From Zonotrichia leucophrys gambelii (lineage: Eukaryota; Chordata; Aves; Passeriformes; Passerellidae), in the NCBI RefSeq assembly GCF_028769735.1, contig NC_088179.1:7200001-7264000 (forward strand): a DNA stretch of 64,000 nucleotides, given 5' to 3'. The notes beneath the pieces were generated by a model. It saw only the letters and a program-made list of their open reading frames with translations. It did no database searches and was not told the DNA's origin. A program made the translations under genes and the position numbers. Below are positions 25,025-34,598 of the stretch, in pieces (within the stretch, counting starts at the first letter, position 1; each line of letters starts with the position of its first letter).

Positions 25025-25046
25025 CCATAATATTAGAATATTATGG
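25025..25046. repeat. Perfect inverted repeat (hairpin) in the PXYLP1 3' UTR
   Basis: CCATAATATT at 25025-25034 and AATATTATGG at 25037-25046 are exact reverse complements separated by two bases. In mRNA the stem would open to a shorter AU-rich hairpin with a 4-6 nt loop. Confidence 0.9.
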
Positions 25047-25064
25047 TCCTTAAAGCAAAGTGCA

Positions 25065-25080
25065 TGTGTGTGTGTGTGTG
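25065..25080. repeat. (GT)n microsatellite in the 3' UTR
   Basis: A GTGTGTGTGTGTGTG run after TGCA, about eight dinucleotide units, within the PXYLP1 3' UTR. Confidence 0.85.
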
Positions 25081-25526
25081 AATACTTCCTGAGCATGTAC
25101 AAATGAGTGTGTGCCTTCTGCACCTCACAGACCTAGAAACCCTTGGCTGTTGTTGCCAGTGCCAGAGAAGGGTGTACTGGAGAAGGGATACAAAACTCTA
25201 CTCTCTGATTGCACTTTCAGCACTTTGAATAGTTCAAACACAGTCTAGAAACATGTGAAGGCCTTGTGACATTAAAATAGGTTGCAAACACTAACAGTAC
25301 CACTAAACCTCAGTGGGAAATTAGGCTTAGAAATGAGTTTTATGGTGAAGTGTTGGGCTCTTTCCCATTGTGAACACGTTCAAGCTGTTGTGCTATGGTA
25401 CAAATCAGTATTTTAGGAATTTGCTATGGTGACTGCTTGAGACAGCTTGACTAAGTACTGAGAAAACTTTGTAGTTGAGTTAGTATTTTTATGGACTAGG
25501 AAGCTCTTATTTTGTAAGACCAGACT

Positions 25527-25534
25527 TGTACATA
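25527..25534 (+). promoter_or_regulatory. Pumilio-type element TGTACATA
   Basis: Exact match to the Pumilio recognition consensus TGTANATA on the transcribed strand of the 3' UTR. An ATTTA pentamer follows within 20 bases. Binding is inferred from the motif only. Confidence 0.45.
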
Positions 25535-25651
25535 TTGTACTGTGTATATTTATAACACAGTAGATCTTTCTTACTTGTTTAGTTTGTAAAGACTTGTGGA
25601 GGTCACTTTTTAGACATTTTTTTTCCCTTGATCAGGATGTTTAGACTTAAG

Positions 25652-25657
25652 AATAAA
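25652..25657 (+). terminator. PXYLP1: Possible proximal polyadenylation signal AATAAA
   Basis: Canonical AATAAA in the PXYLP1 3' UTR, but the downstream sequence is only weakly GU-rich, so use of this site is uncertain. Confidence 0.35.
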
Positions 25658-25800
25658 CTGTCTCTTATGGGTAATTTGAACAATGAGTAGATATGAAAAC
25701 TTCAGACTGCTTTCATCTCTGTAGGAGTAGTAAATTGAGAACCAATTTTTAATAGAATTCCTAGAAATTTTATAATGATGGAGGTTTTGTAACTTCTAGA

Positions 25801-25806
25801 AATAAA
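25801..25806 (+). terminator. PXYLP1: Polyadenylation signal AATAAA
   Basis: Canonical AATAAA followed within 20-45 bases by GU-rich sequence (GTCTGTGAGTTGTGATT and GCTAGTTTGTC). A good candidate for a major PXYLP1 mRNA end near 25820. Confidence 0.55.
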
Positions 25807-25931
25807 TTAGTCTGTGAGTTGTGATTCAATGGTGCTAGTTTGTCAAAGAAAACATAACTCAGCATAAGTTCTCCGACTCTTGGCATTCCACTCTCTCTGT
25901 TTTCAATGCTGCATTTGAACATGTTTCTTTA

Positions 25932-25937
25932 AATAAA
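25932..25937 (+). terminator. PXYLP1: Distal polyadenylation signal AATAAA
   Basis: AATAAA followed by a strongly GU-rich stretch (CTGTGCTTTTGTGTTATG, then TTTGTTGTG). This is the classic cleavage context and predicts an mRNA end near 25955. Confidence 0.55.
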
Positions 25938-25955
25938 ATTCTGGGGTCTCTGTGC

Positions 25956-27300
25956 TTTTGTGTTATGTTTGTTGTGACTTCCTTAACTGTTTGCAGGAAC
26001 AAGGTGGATATTGTTAAGCTGCTTGCTGCATTTCTGATTTCTGCACTCAATCTGTCCTGGCCAGGAGCAAGTAAACATTTCATGAACACTGAACTAGAAG
26101 TCCTGATAGAATATCTGGGGCTTTTGTACCACACTGGAGTGGTAACATTTCTGTCTAAGAGAGTGGATCTGCTCGTGTGCTGGAGGGCAGACAGAAGAGA
26201 GAATCTGAAAGTTGAGCTGACTGTAGAAATAATGTGAAGGGGACCTTTTGCCCAATATAAATAGCAAAGGCAGAGACCCCATAACTTTTCCTTCATGTTG
26301 AGGTGGGACCTCCTGTGATTGTGCCCTCACTGCCTCTTCTGCTGTCACTGGCCAACACTGTGAAGGTGTCTCTGATAGTTCCCTTCAGATTTCCTTGAGC
26401 CTTCTCTTCTCTGGGCTAAGCAGACCCAGCTCTACCCTCATGCCAGGTGCTCCAAACTACCTTGGCTGTCAGTGGGGACTCTCCAGCAGCTCCATCTCTC
26501 TTGTCCTGGAGTGAAAAAGAGCATTGACAGCTGGTTCAGCCAAAAAAGCCTCCCCTGTGGTCAGGGCAGTGACAAGAAACCTGGACTGGGAAATTTAAGG
26601 AAATCTGGAACTAAATTTCAGTTACAGCTTCAGGTTGCCAGTATCTGCTCACCTGTATGTTTGAGGGTCACTGGATGGGCAGAACCAAATCTTTAATGTA
26701 AAAATAATTTTTAAAAAAGGGAAAAAGCTAATTATTTTTCTGTGTATGCACAGTTCATTAACATCTCCTGTAAACCATACACACAGAGGATCTGCAGCAA
26801 TGAAAGACTTGATCCATCTCCAGTGCCACCAGAAGAGCTAAAGGAAAGAGCTGCAGGGCTGAGATCACTCTCACAAACCTTGGACCTGGCTGTGGACATG
26901 AAGTGATAAGCAAACTGCATTACTGAAGTCGATTAATCATAACATTTTGAAGTTTGACCTAATTTATGATTCAATTTGTAATTTCAAGTGGATTTATAGT
27001 TGGTTTAAGGTAACAAATGTAAGTACCTGAACAATGAAAAGAAGAATTGGTGAGAATTTAGTTATTCTAGAATTGATAAATAGCCTTTCTGTAGGGGTGC
27101 ACTGATGAATTAGCTGTACCACCTGGTAAACAGTGGCTTGAGTAGTGGCGCAGTTTAATGAAATGCTGCTGCTTTAAGGAATGCTGCTTGAGATCTTGCT
27201 CTCGGCTTGAAACCGATGTAGGAGTGGGCTGTTTTGTTGTGTGCTAAACACGGTATTCAGAAACTGATGTTTAAACATGTTGAGTACTTGTACTGTGAAT
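25956..27300. other. Intergenic spacer downstream of PXYLP1
   Basis: It contains a short CR1 fragment (26385-26470) and otherwise unremarkable AT-rich sequence. No coding feature is supported. It ends at the first CpG-rich block. Confidence 0.6.
26385..26470 (-). mobile_element. Short CR1 internal fragment
   Basis: The segment around CCTTGAGCCTTCTCTTCTCT, followed by GGCTAAGCAGACCCAGCTCT and GCCAGGTGCTCC, parallels the reverse-complement CR1 3' region also seen at 56000-56075 and 62665-62745. Both ends are degraded. Confidence 0.6.
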
Positions 27301-27319
27301 GAAATCCGTGCAGCGCTTC

Positions 27320-27720
27320 CTCACCCGGTCCAGCTCATTTTCCAGCGCAGTGCTGATGTCCCGTCTCTCTCTGCCCGCTCCTCCCCTCCGTTTGTTCCAT
27401 TTCTAGGAAGCCGTAACAGCTTTAGCTCCAAACGCTCCTTGCACGCTGCGAGTGCCAAATGGCTTGGTCTGAGCTGCCGTGTATTGTTGTGAGTGCATGA
27501 AAGGGGAGGAAAGGCTCCCAAGGCGAATTCCCGGAGCCGCCGGGATCGGGAGCGGGAGAACCCCGGAGATGGGAGCGGGAGCGCGGCGGGGCTGCGGCGC
27601 CCTCGCGTGGCGGCTCCGTGCGCTGCAGCGCGGGCTGCGGGAATCACACCGGGAAGGGCTCTGGGAAAGGAAGAGTTAAACCCGGTGACCTGTGGGTGGA
27701 TTTCATCCTGCAGTCCCAGA
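27320..27720. promoter_or_regulatory. CpG island, probable promoter
   Basis: After about 27 kb of CpG-poor sequence this block is strongly CpG-rich: roughly 27 CpGs in 27520-27680 by eye, including CGCGGCGGGG and CCCTCGCGTGGCGG. It lies about 1.4 kb after the PXYLP1 mRNA end. A GTGAGT donor at 27827 (TTTGAA|GTGAGT) could end a first non-coding exon. By synteny with human 3q23 the best candidate downstream gene is ZBTB38, which has non-coding first exons, but no ZBTB38 coding sequence is in the window to prove it. Confidence 0.65.
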
Positions 27721-28599
27721 AAGAGGCCTCCATCCCCGTGGTCTAAGTGAATAGGTGTCTATGTGAGAGGCTCAAACCCTTGTGGTATGAAGAAGGAGTA
27801 ACGACAGCTGTGGTGGTAATTTTGAAGTGAGTAATTCATGTTGTTGAGCAAAGGTGTATTCTGCAGGTATTTTACAGCTTTGCTCGCCTGTGTACTAAAA
27901 TCAGCCCACACTTGTCAGCAGAGTTATTTTTGAAATTAGTGAAGTCTATTCTATATGGAAGTATAAAACAGAGTATTATTTTTTCCTGTCAGTTTTCTGG
28001 TTTGGTCTCAGTTTGCTTGCCTTACAGTTTTGTTCCTTCCCCCTTTTTCACATGAAAGTAGCTATGCTGTATGTGAGTACTATGACCTTATTCAAGCAGT
28101 TGAGATGTGACAGAGTCTGAACTTGGTAAATTTCATTCAAACTGAAATCAAACACCATTAAGCTTGTTATTTCCAAATGTTCTGAGGAGCCATTTTCAAA
28201 AGTGATTTGGAATTACATTTAAGCTATTCCTTTAGGATCCCCTGACCAAAATAATTATTATTTTTTTCTTCTGTTGAAGGTAAAAATGTAGGGTGAAATA
28301 AAAGTGATGGCATTTGAAATGTAAAGCAGTCCAGTTTGCATTCTAAAAAGTCTTTTTGGCAGGGTAAAAAAAATCACCTGTTTGGCAGTCTGTCTCAGTT
28401 TGAGACAAATTAGGAGGAAACATCCTAAAATGAATGTGCCCTCTAACGAAAGGTAGGTTTGGGCAGCCTCCTCACAGGTTTGAAAGGAATTTCTTGGAGG
28501 AAAGGGGAAAAAAAAACCAAAAAACCCTGTTATTTAACAAGCAAGAGTGCAGGCATGGAAAAAAAGTGAATGAATAACATTAGGTAATAAACTTTCTCA

Positions 28600-28960
28600 C
28601 TGTGCAGAAAGTTGGTACCTCAGAGTCTGCTCGGCTTCTCCCGGGGTCCGGAGCCGGGATGTCCCTGCAGCCGCTCCCGCCGGGCCGCGGGCTGGGGCTC
28701 CCGGGGCTGGCCCGGATTTTGGACCGCGGCACAGCTGAACAGTTCCCCAAGAACCAGCCACAGCCCCAGGAAAACTTCGTGCCTCAGCTAACGAACGAGC
28801 TAGCTAAAAGCAAAGACACAACTCTCCTGGCTGCACAGCAGAGAGAGCCGGGGATCTGTGAGAACTGAACACAAACTGCTCGCTGAGGAATTTCCCCTGC
28901 TTCCCCCTCCCAGCCTTAAGTCACAGGACCCACGTGTGGGGATAAAGCCCAGGGTAGGGG
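28600..28960. other. GC-rich block, promoter-like or LTR-like
   Basis: An abrupt CpG-rich segment (28625-28735, with CCGGGGTCCGGAGCCGGGAT and GGGCCGCGGGCT) followed by a distinct tract ending near GGACCCACGTGTGGGGATAAA. It could be a second alternative promoter, or a fragment of an endogenous retroviral LTR of a kind common in birds. Neither paired LTR ends nor a target-site duplication were identified, so the nature stays open. The 88-aa open frame across it has no recognised domain. Confidence 0.4.
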
Positions 28961-30695
28961 TCATAACAGTGTCATAACATCACCCCAGGACACAGCCTTA
29001 CAGATGCCATTGTAGAATGGTCATGGGAAGATGTGGGAGGGGAAAGTTGGAGCAGAAGTTGTTCCTGTAGGTCCTTGCAAAACAGGATATGTAGGATAAA
29101 AGATGAAAAATAGAAAATAGACAATCTGGCTTCTTGCATCCACCTTTCCTGGAGCAGGTACAGAGGCAGTGGTTTGAAGCTGTTCCTCACCAGGAGACTG
29201 AGGACCAATGGCCAGCTACAGGACAGAAGGAATGGCCAGGGGCAGCTGCAGGGTGTGCGTGTGACTGCTGGGGTGTAGGCAGCAGTGGCTGAAGTAACTG
29301 GAAGGTTAAAGGTCCAGGGCCAGCTACTGGACACACTGAGTGCTGTCCTCCTCCTGCTTGGACCTGTGTAGGCACAGCTGCAGCTGCTGGATAGGCCCAA
29401 ACAGTTTTGTCATCAGAAGCAAAGTGATGTAAGAGGGGATTCTGCAGATTTAGATGAGAGGGATGATTGTAATACTGTTTCATCTTTCTAAAAGTCTGTC
29501 GGCCCCCAGAAGTGGTAACAGAGATGGAATCAAGTCTGGTTCCTGATGAATCAGTATTGATCCGCTGGTTGCTAATTTAATTTTTCTTTTTGAGCTGATT
29601 GCATACCGAATGCTCTTCTTTAGCAATGCTAGTTATAAGGGGCTTTTGACCAATTCAGTGCCTTTAAAAAAAAAACAACTTCAACAGCCAAACCTTTATA
29701 AGTAACAGGCTGCAGTGCTTTTCTGCTTTGCTCATACATGCATAAATCAGGCATATCTTGAAGGATGATTAATAGCTACTGTCATTTTTAGCTGTCAAGT
29801 GGACAACAATAATGGCTTGAGTCCTATCTCAAGCACCAGAGAGATGTCTTTTTGCTTAAACCTCTGCCAAGAAGGATTAAATGATGTCCATGACTATGTA
29901 ATAGGACTGGTGTAAGATGGCATTTGTCAGCAATTAGTGTACTCTCAGATGTGTTCCTAACCCTTTAGCTGTGAACCCAGAGGTAAGTAGGTTTAGGGAG
30001 AGTTTTACCTGTTAATATTTAACTTGGGACCACAATCTGGTGATTGGGGTTTTGGTAAGAAAGAGCACTGTATCTTGTTGAAGAGTGATAAAAATATTTT
30101 TGCTTTTCAGAGGGGACTGGAAGCAGGCCGTGCTGCTCTGAAGTGGTGTTTATAAGGAGGAGGCAGCCAGCTTAAACACAGCCAGACAGGGGCTCATTAG
30201 CTGTGAGGGCTTGTTGTGAATCTGGGCTGCTTCTGTCAGTGCTTGTTCTGACTGGCAGAGAATGGAAGGTTATTGTCACAGCAGGACCCAAGTGTCCCTG
30301 TGAAACCACTGGATTTGTCTGAATCTCCCCTTCTCAAAAGGACTGACTGAATGCCATCCGTGATTTTCGTTAAGCACTTGCTGGGGTGCAGACCTCACTT
30401 TGCCTGCTTTGCCAGGAGGAAACTTCCTGCAAATGCTGGAAGCCAATGGCAGGAGGGAAAGCAGCCTTTCTGTGTCCTCGATAGCTGCTGGGGTGCTCCT
30501 TGGGCCCTTGGCTGGAGCTGCTGGAGCTGTGGGGTGCTGCTGTGCCTGTGCCTCTGGCCCTGCGCCTTCCCCGCTGCCCCATCGCCTCCCTGCTGCAGGT
30601 TGGATCCTGCAGGTTTGCTCCTGCTCTGGAGCTGTTGCCCTATTCACTGCTGCCATCCTCTGATGTTTGTGGAGCAACACTGAAAAATGCTGCCT

Positions 30696-30829
30696 GGGGC
30701 TGTGGAGGGCACATGGGATTGTGGGGGGCACACAGGGCTGTGAGGAGCACACGGGGCTGTGGGGGGCACACGGGGCTGTGGGGGGACTGTGGGGGGCACA
30801 CAGGGCTGTGGGGGACACACGGGGCTGCA
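30696..30829. repeat. G-rich minisatellite, 19-bp unit
   Basis: About six to seven imperfect units of CACACGGGGCTGTGGGGGG, one interrupted by a short deletion. The + strand has many runs of four to six G, so it can form G-quadruplexes, and it sits directly against the CpG island that follows. Open frames across it on both strands are products of the repeat and not genes. Confidence 0.92.
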
Positions 30830-31260
30830 GGTGCCGGCCGGGCCGCACGGAGCTGAGGAGGAGGAAGATGCTGAGGATGCTCCGTGAGCCGAAGCAGCCC
30901 CGGGATGCCGGAGGGGGGACCGGGACCGTGTCCTGCCCGCTCCTGCGGCTCGGTTCGGGTACACATTGCCGAGATGCGGTACCCGAAGCGGGGAACGTGC
31001 TGTGAAATCAGGACGGAGTGAAGCCGCACCGAGACACCCCCGGGCCGGGCCTGCCTCTCCGGGGGAGCGTGTCCTGGAGACGGGCCCGGGACAGGCCGCG
31101 CTGCAGGATGCATACGGCTCCCCAAACGGGCCAGCAGCAAAACTGCGCTCACCCGGGCGCTGATGTGAGGTACGGGAATGGCTCCAAAGGGCACATTCCG
31201 AGGTGGCTCGGGTGTAAGTGGTGGCAGCTGAGGGATGGTGGGGCGAGGCTGAGGCTCACA
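30829..31260. promoter_or_regulatory. CpG island, probable alternative promoter
   Basis: About 40 CpGs in 340 bases by eye, with GC-box-like CCCGGGCCGGGCC and multiple CCGG words. It contains a perfect inverted repeat with 9-bp arms (30954-30987). A possible donor GAG|GTACGG lies near 31170. As the strongest GC block in the window it is a good candidate for a transcription start, plausibly of ZBTB38 or an associated non-coding RNA. Direction and target are inferred from synteny only. Confidence 0.65.
30954..30987. repeat. Inverted repeat inside the CpG island
   Basis: TTCGGGTAC (30954-30962) and GTACCCGAA (30979-30987) are perfect reverse complements around a 16-base loop. It could form a stem-loop in DNA or RNA; no tRNA-like fold surrounds it. 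Confidence 0.85.
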
Positions 31261-34200
31261 TTCCGCTCTCCGCAGCCCTGTGTGTGTCTGTGTGTGTGTG
31301 AGCAGCTCTGGGCAGCAGCACAGCCCCATGGAATGTGCAAGCCAGGGCTTTCCCTGGGGACAGGATCTCCTCTCCCTCCAGCAAATCTCCAGAAAGGAAT
31401 TCCTCCAAATAACTGGAATGCCACCCTAAGCAGTCTCCTGCTTCATCCCGAGAATCTGGATGCAGGTTGAGTTCATGCCCTGTGCTGATGTTGGACCCCA
31501 GCTTCAAATGCTCTTTTAAAATTTCCTGTATTTATGCTCTCATGTATCTGTAGAGGGAGTAAATCAGCACTGGCATACTCGACAGTCATACTTGTTGCAC
31601 AAATGTTTATTTCCCTATAAATATGGTATAGATTTCATCCACCTTTGGCTGCTGTGAAGATATTGTGGTAGTTATATGTTGGGCTTGGAACTTGTCTGAT
31701 CAGAGAACATAAATATTGGAAGTATGTGAATGAAATAAGAAAAATACAGAATGTCAAATATTAGCCACTGGTAACAGCAGGTGCAGGGAACATTTTGCAT
31801 GCAAGCTCAAAACTGAAATATGTTACGAAATCCCTTTGAATATTTCTGGATGTGGCACAGAGAATACGAAGCTGGATTGATGATCCTTCAGTCCAGACTG
31901 TTCTGTAATCCTGTGTGGTTAATTTGTGGATGGAAAGATGATAGATTAGTAAACAGTTCATTGTGCACACTTCTAACTCTAAACACACTATGAGCAATTT
32001 ACTTATTGCTGTGGAACAGGAAATGTAGTGTTTGCTTTAGTTTCTTTTTTAAATGGCATAATTTCATCAGCACAGAATCCAGGTCATGTTTTCTCAATCC
32101 TGTGTGCTTTTAAATAATGAATATGGGTTGAGTATGAAACATGTTTCATCCTCATTCTCTTAAGCTTTCAATTTATCACAGAAGCAGTCACAATTCTTTG
32201 GCCTCTTGGAGCTCTCGAGCCTGTTGAAACATATTATTTCACCAGTAGGAAATAGTGTTAAAACACCTGGTGCAACCTTTGAAGGTTCCTCTCATCTATA
32301 TTTATTAGAAATAGCTCTCAGGATAACTCAAAGAATAAGTGCCCTGCAGACTATACTAATTAAGACAAAATACAACTATTTAGCAACAACATTGACAGGG
32401 GAGGAAAGGGGGGGTCTTTCTCAGAGCCTGGATGGGGCTCTGTGTTCCTGTGGGTTGTGTGAGAGAGATCCAGAGCCAAGGGATGCTGCTGCCTGGGGAC
32501 TGCAGGGGGAGATCCAAGGGGGGAAAGGATGCTGCACTAAGGCAGTGCTGTGGCCCAGGGAATGCATGGAGCCATCCTCCCTCTCCTCACAGCTGGTGAA
32601 GGACCTGCCTCGAGTGCCAGGCCCTCTTCTGAGCATCCAGAACAGTGAGAAAGCTCAAAACTGGAGGGAGATTACAGAGAGAAAGCAGGAAGGGGAGAAG
32701 GGTTCAATCAAATGCAAATATGGTTACCATAAAAAAAAAAAAAAAAAGAAAAAAAAAGAAGAAGGATTTGGCTCTCTTCTTCCTTGTGGTTAGAGCTAGA
32801 AGTAATTATAGTTAAAAATACTCAAGTTGGGCATTTAAGAAAGAAATTGTGGAGTAAGCCTAGCAGAATGGGATGAACTGGTGGGAGAGGTTTGAAGTCA
32901 CAGACCTTCCGTGTCTTTAGGAAGAGGAGCTATGAACACCTCCCTGAGCATTTGGTTCGTTTTGTAATGAGGAGATGAAGAGGTGACTTCCAAGTCTCTC
33001 TCATCCTTTATTTTTCTTTGTTTGTATGCAAATACTTCCCCAATGTCCACTACTTCTGGCATGTACAGTGGCAGCCTCCTGGCAAACAACTCATGGATTT
33101 GGGTGTTTGGAAACTGTGCATTTCTCCCAAGGTACAGCAAGTTATCTAAAGCCTTTTCCTCCACCCAAATGAAGCCACATAGCTTGGCAGGGCTGAGGTT
33201 TTTCTCAGCTCCCACAGGAGTGTGCAAATGTAGATTTCATTGTTGGCTTCCTGCCAAGAACCTCCTCAGGGAAAAATCTGTATCATCTTAATCTGTTACC
33301 TTTCATTACTTCCTTCATTCCCATCCCCTCCCCTCACAATTTTCTCTTTCTGAAGAAGCTGATATAGTTTTCTCTTGAATCAGTGACCACTCAGGCAACT
33401 CCAAAATATTGAGAGGTATAGGGGGGTTCTTTTCCAGACACAGAATTGCTTATTGCATCTCTGATCCACTCTGTTTAGAAATGTTACAAAATTATGAATT
33501 TTAACTTCCTATTTAATCTTGTCGCAAAGTTTGGCTTTTCCAGAGTCCAAAGAGTGCCTATGAGTTCATGTGCATTTGTCTGTGTGCCTGCATATAAATA
33601 CAATACCTTACAGGGGTTTCTCATAAAGCTTTTTTCACTGTTTCTTATTTACACTCAGATGTCAAATCTGTCAAGTCAGAATTGGGATTGAATAGAACAC
33701 TTTGCTCTGTGTGCACTGTTCTCTTTCCTCAGGCCCTCCTAAATGTGAATTTTCAAAATTTCTTTATGTGATTTTCCAGCAATGTTCCCTGTACAAAACG
33801 GAGTATTTTTAATGAGAACTTTCCTGCTAAAGGAGATTACAGTCCTGTTAAATATTGATCTAAAATTTAAAGTGTGTTACAGCATATATCAATCCAGTTT
33901 CTTTCAAAACTTCTGGGATTTGTCTAGTTCATCTGGGCAGAGATAGGCAAAGACTTTGGTTGTTGACTCCTGAAAATGACTTTGCCAGTGGAAGAGAGTG
34001 AAGTGTCCTTACCAAACACTCTCAGCAGATGTCTTCTCTATGGAAGAGTTTTCTCAGGCTGACAGAATGCCAGTATCTGCTGTTACCCTGGGGGCCAGCT
34101 CTGTAAATCACTGATCTGTTGTATGTGTGGGAGAAAAGAGCACAAAGCTTTGGTTCTTTATCCTGGTACTCAACTGAATCTGGTCTGCTGGGAGTGCCTT

Positions 34201-34492
34201 AGCACAGGAGAGAAGGGTTTTTGTAATCACACCTGGCACTGGTTTGGGAGAGGTTTCCCCTTGGTAAATTTTGAACCTGGCTGGATTTCAACATTTGTCA
34301 GGAATGTAGAAGTCACCAAGCTCTACAGATTTTGTGAATATATATGACCGAGGAGAGGAGAGAGATTCTCTAGGGGAAGTTGAAGACTGTTCTGAAGACA
34401 CTGTAGTTGATCAGAGGTAAGATAAAAATGCACACACAGCAGGCTTCTAAAATCCTGGGCCTACTTTTTTCTTTGTTGTTTTCCATCAATAG
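31261..34492. other. Non-coding, possible 5' intron of the downstream gene
   Basis: A TG-rich stretch at 31279-31302, a poly(A)/GA tract at 32731-32765, and an isolated 109-aa minus-strand open frame (32898-33227) with no recognised family. No supported gene. Confidence 0.45.
32731..32765. repeat. Poly(A)/(GA) tract
   Basis: Seventeen A, then G, then more A runs ending GAAGAAGG, on the + strand. It follows a G-rich stretch at 32400-32700; a retroposed sequence with its poly(A) tail is possible but no parent gene is recognised. Confidence 0.85.
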
Positions 34493-34598
34493 ACTCTTGT
34501 CCATAACTGTTGTGCAGGAAGAGCACCATTTCCAGGTTCTGCTTATACTCCCACAGAGCTGGCCTGAGGAGAGAGATTTCTGTAAGGAGAGCAGGAAG
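34493..34598 (+). other. Candidate non-coding exon
   Basis: A long pyrimidine tract (TTTTTTCTTTGTTGTTTTCC) precedes ATCAATAG at 34492, and a near-ideal donor GGAAG|GTAAGT begins at 34599, enclosing 106 bp. No start codon or frame marks it as coding. If real it could be a 5' UTR exon of the downstream gene or part of a lncRNA. The call rests on splice-site appearance alone. Confidence 0.3.

Larger units (their letters stand above)
24553..25955 (+). other. PXYLP1: PXYLP1 3' UTR
   Basis: Non-coding sequence after the TAG. It holds a (GT)n run (25065-25080), a perfect inverted repeat with 10-bp arms (25025-25046), and a Pumilio-type word TGTACATA (25527-25534) next to an AU-rich TATTTATAA. Three AATAAA signals are present. 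The distal one at 25932 has the strongest GU-rich downstream sequence, so the UTR probably ends near 25820 or 25955; the exact end is inferred. Confidence 0.7.

Noticed and set aside
30276..31329. Overlapping long open frames on both strands (up to 229 aa)
   Set aside because: They are produced by the G-rich minisatellite and the CpG island, where stop codons are rare; the Pro-rich peptide repeats mirror the DNA repeat.
32400..32765. Possible processed pseudogene ending in a poly(A) tail
   Set aside because: No parent coding sequence recognised and no target-site duplication identified; only the poly(A) tract is annotated.
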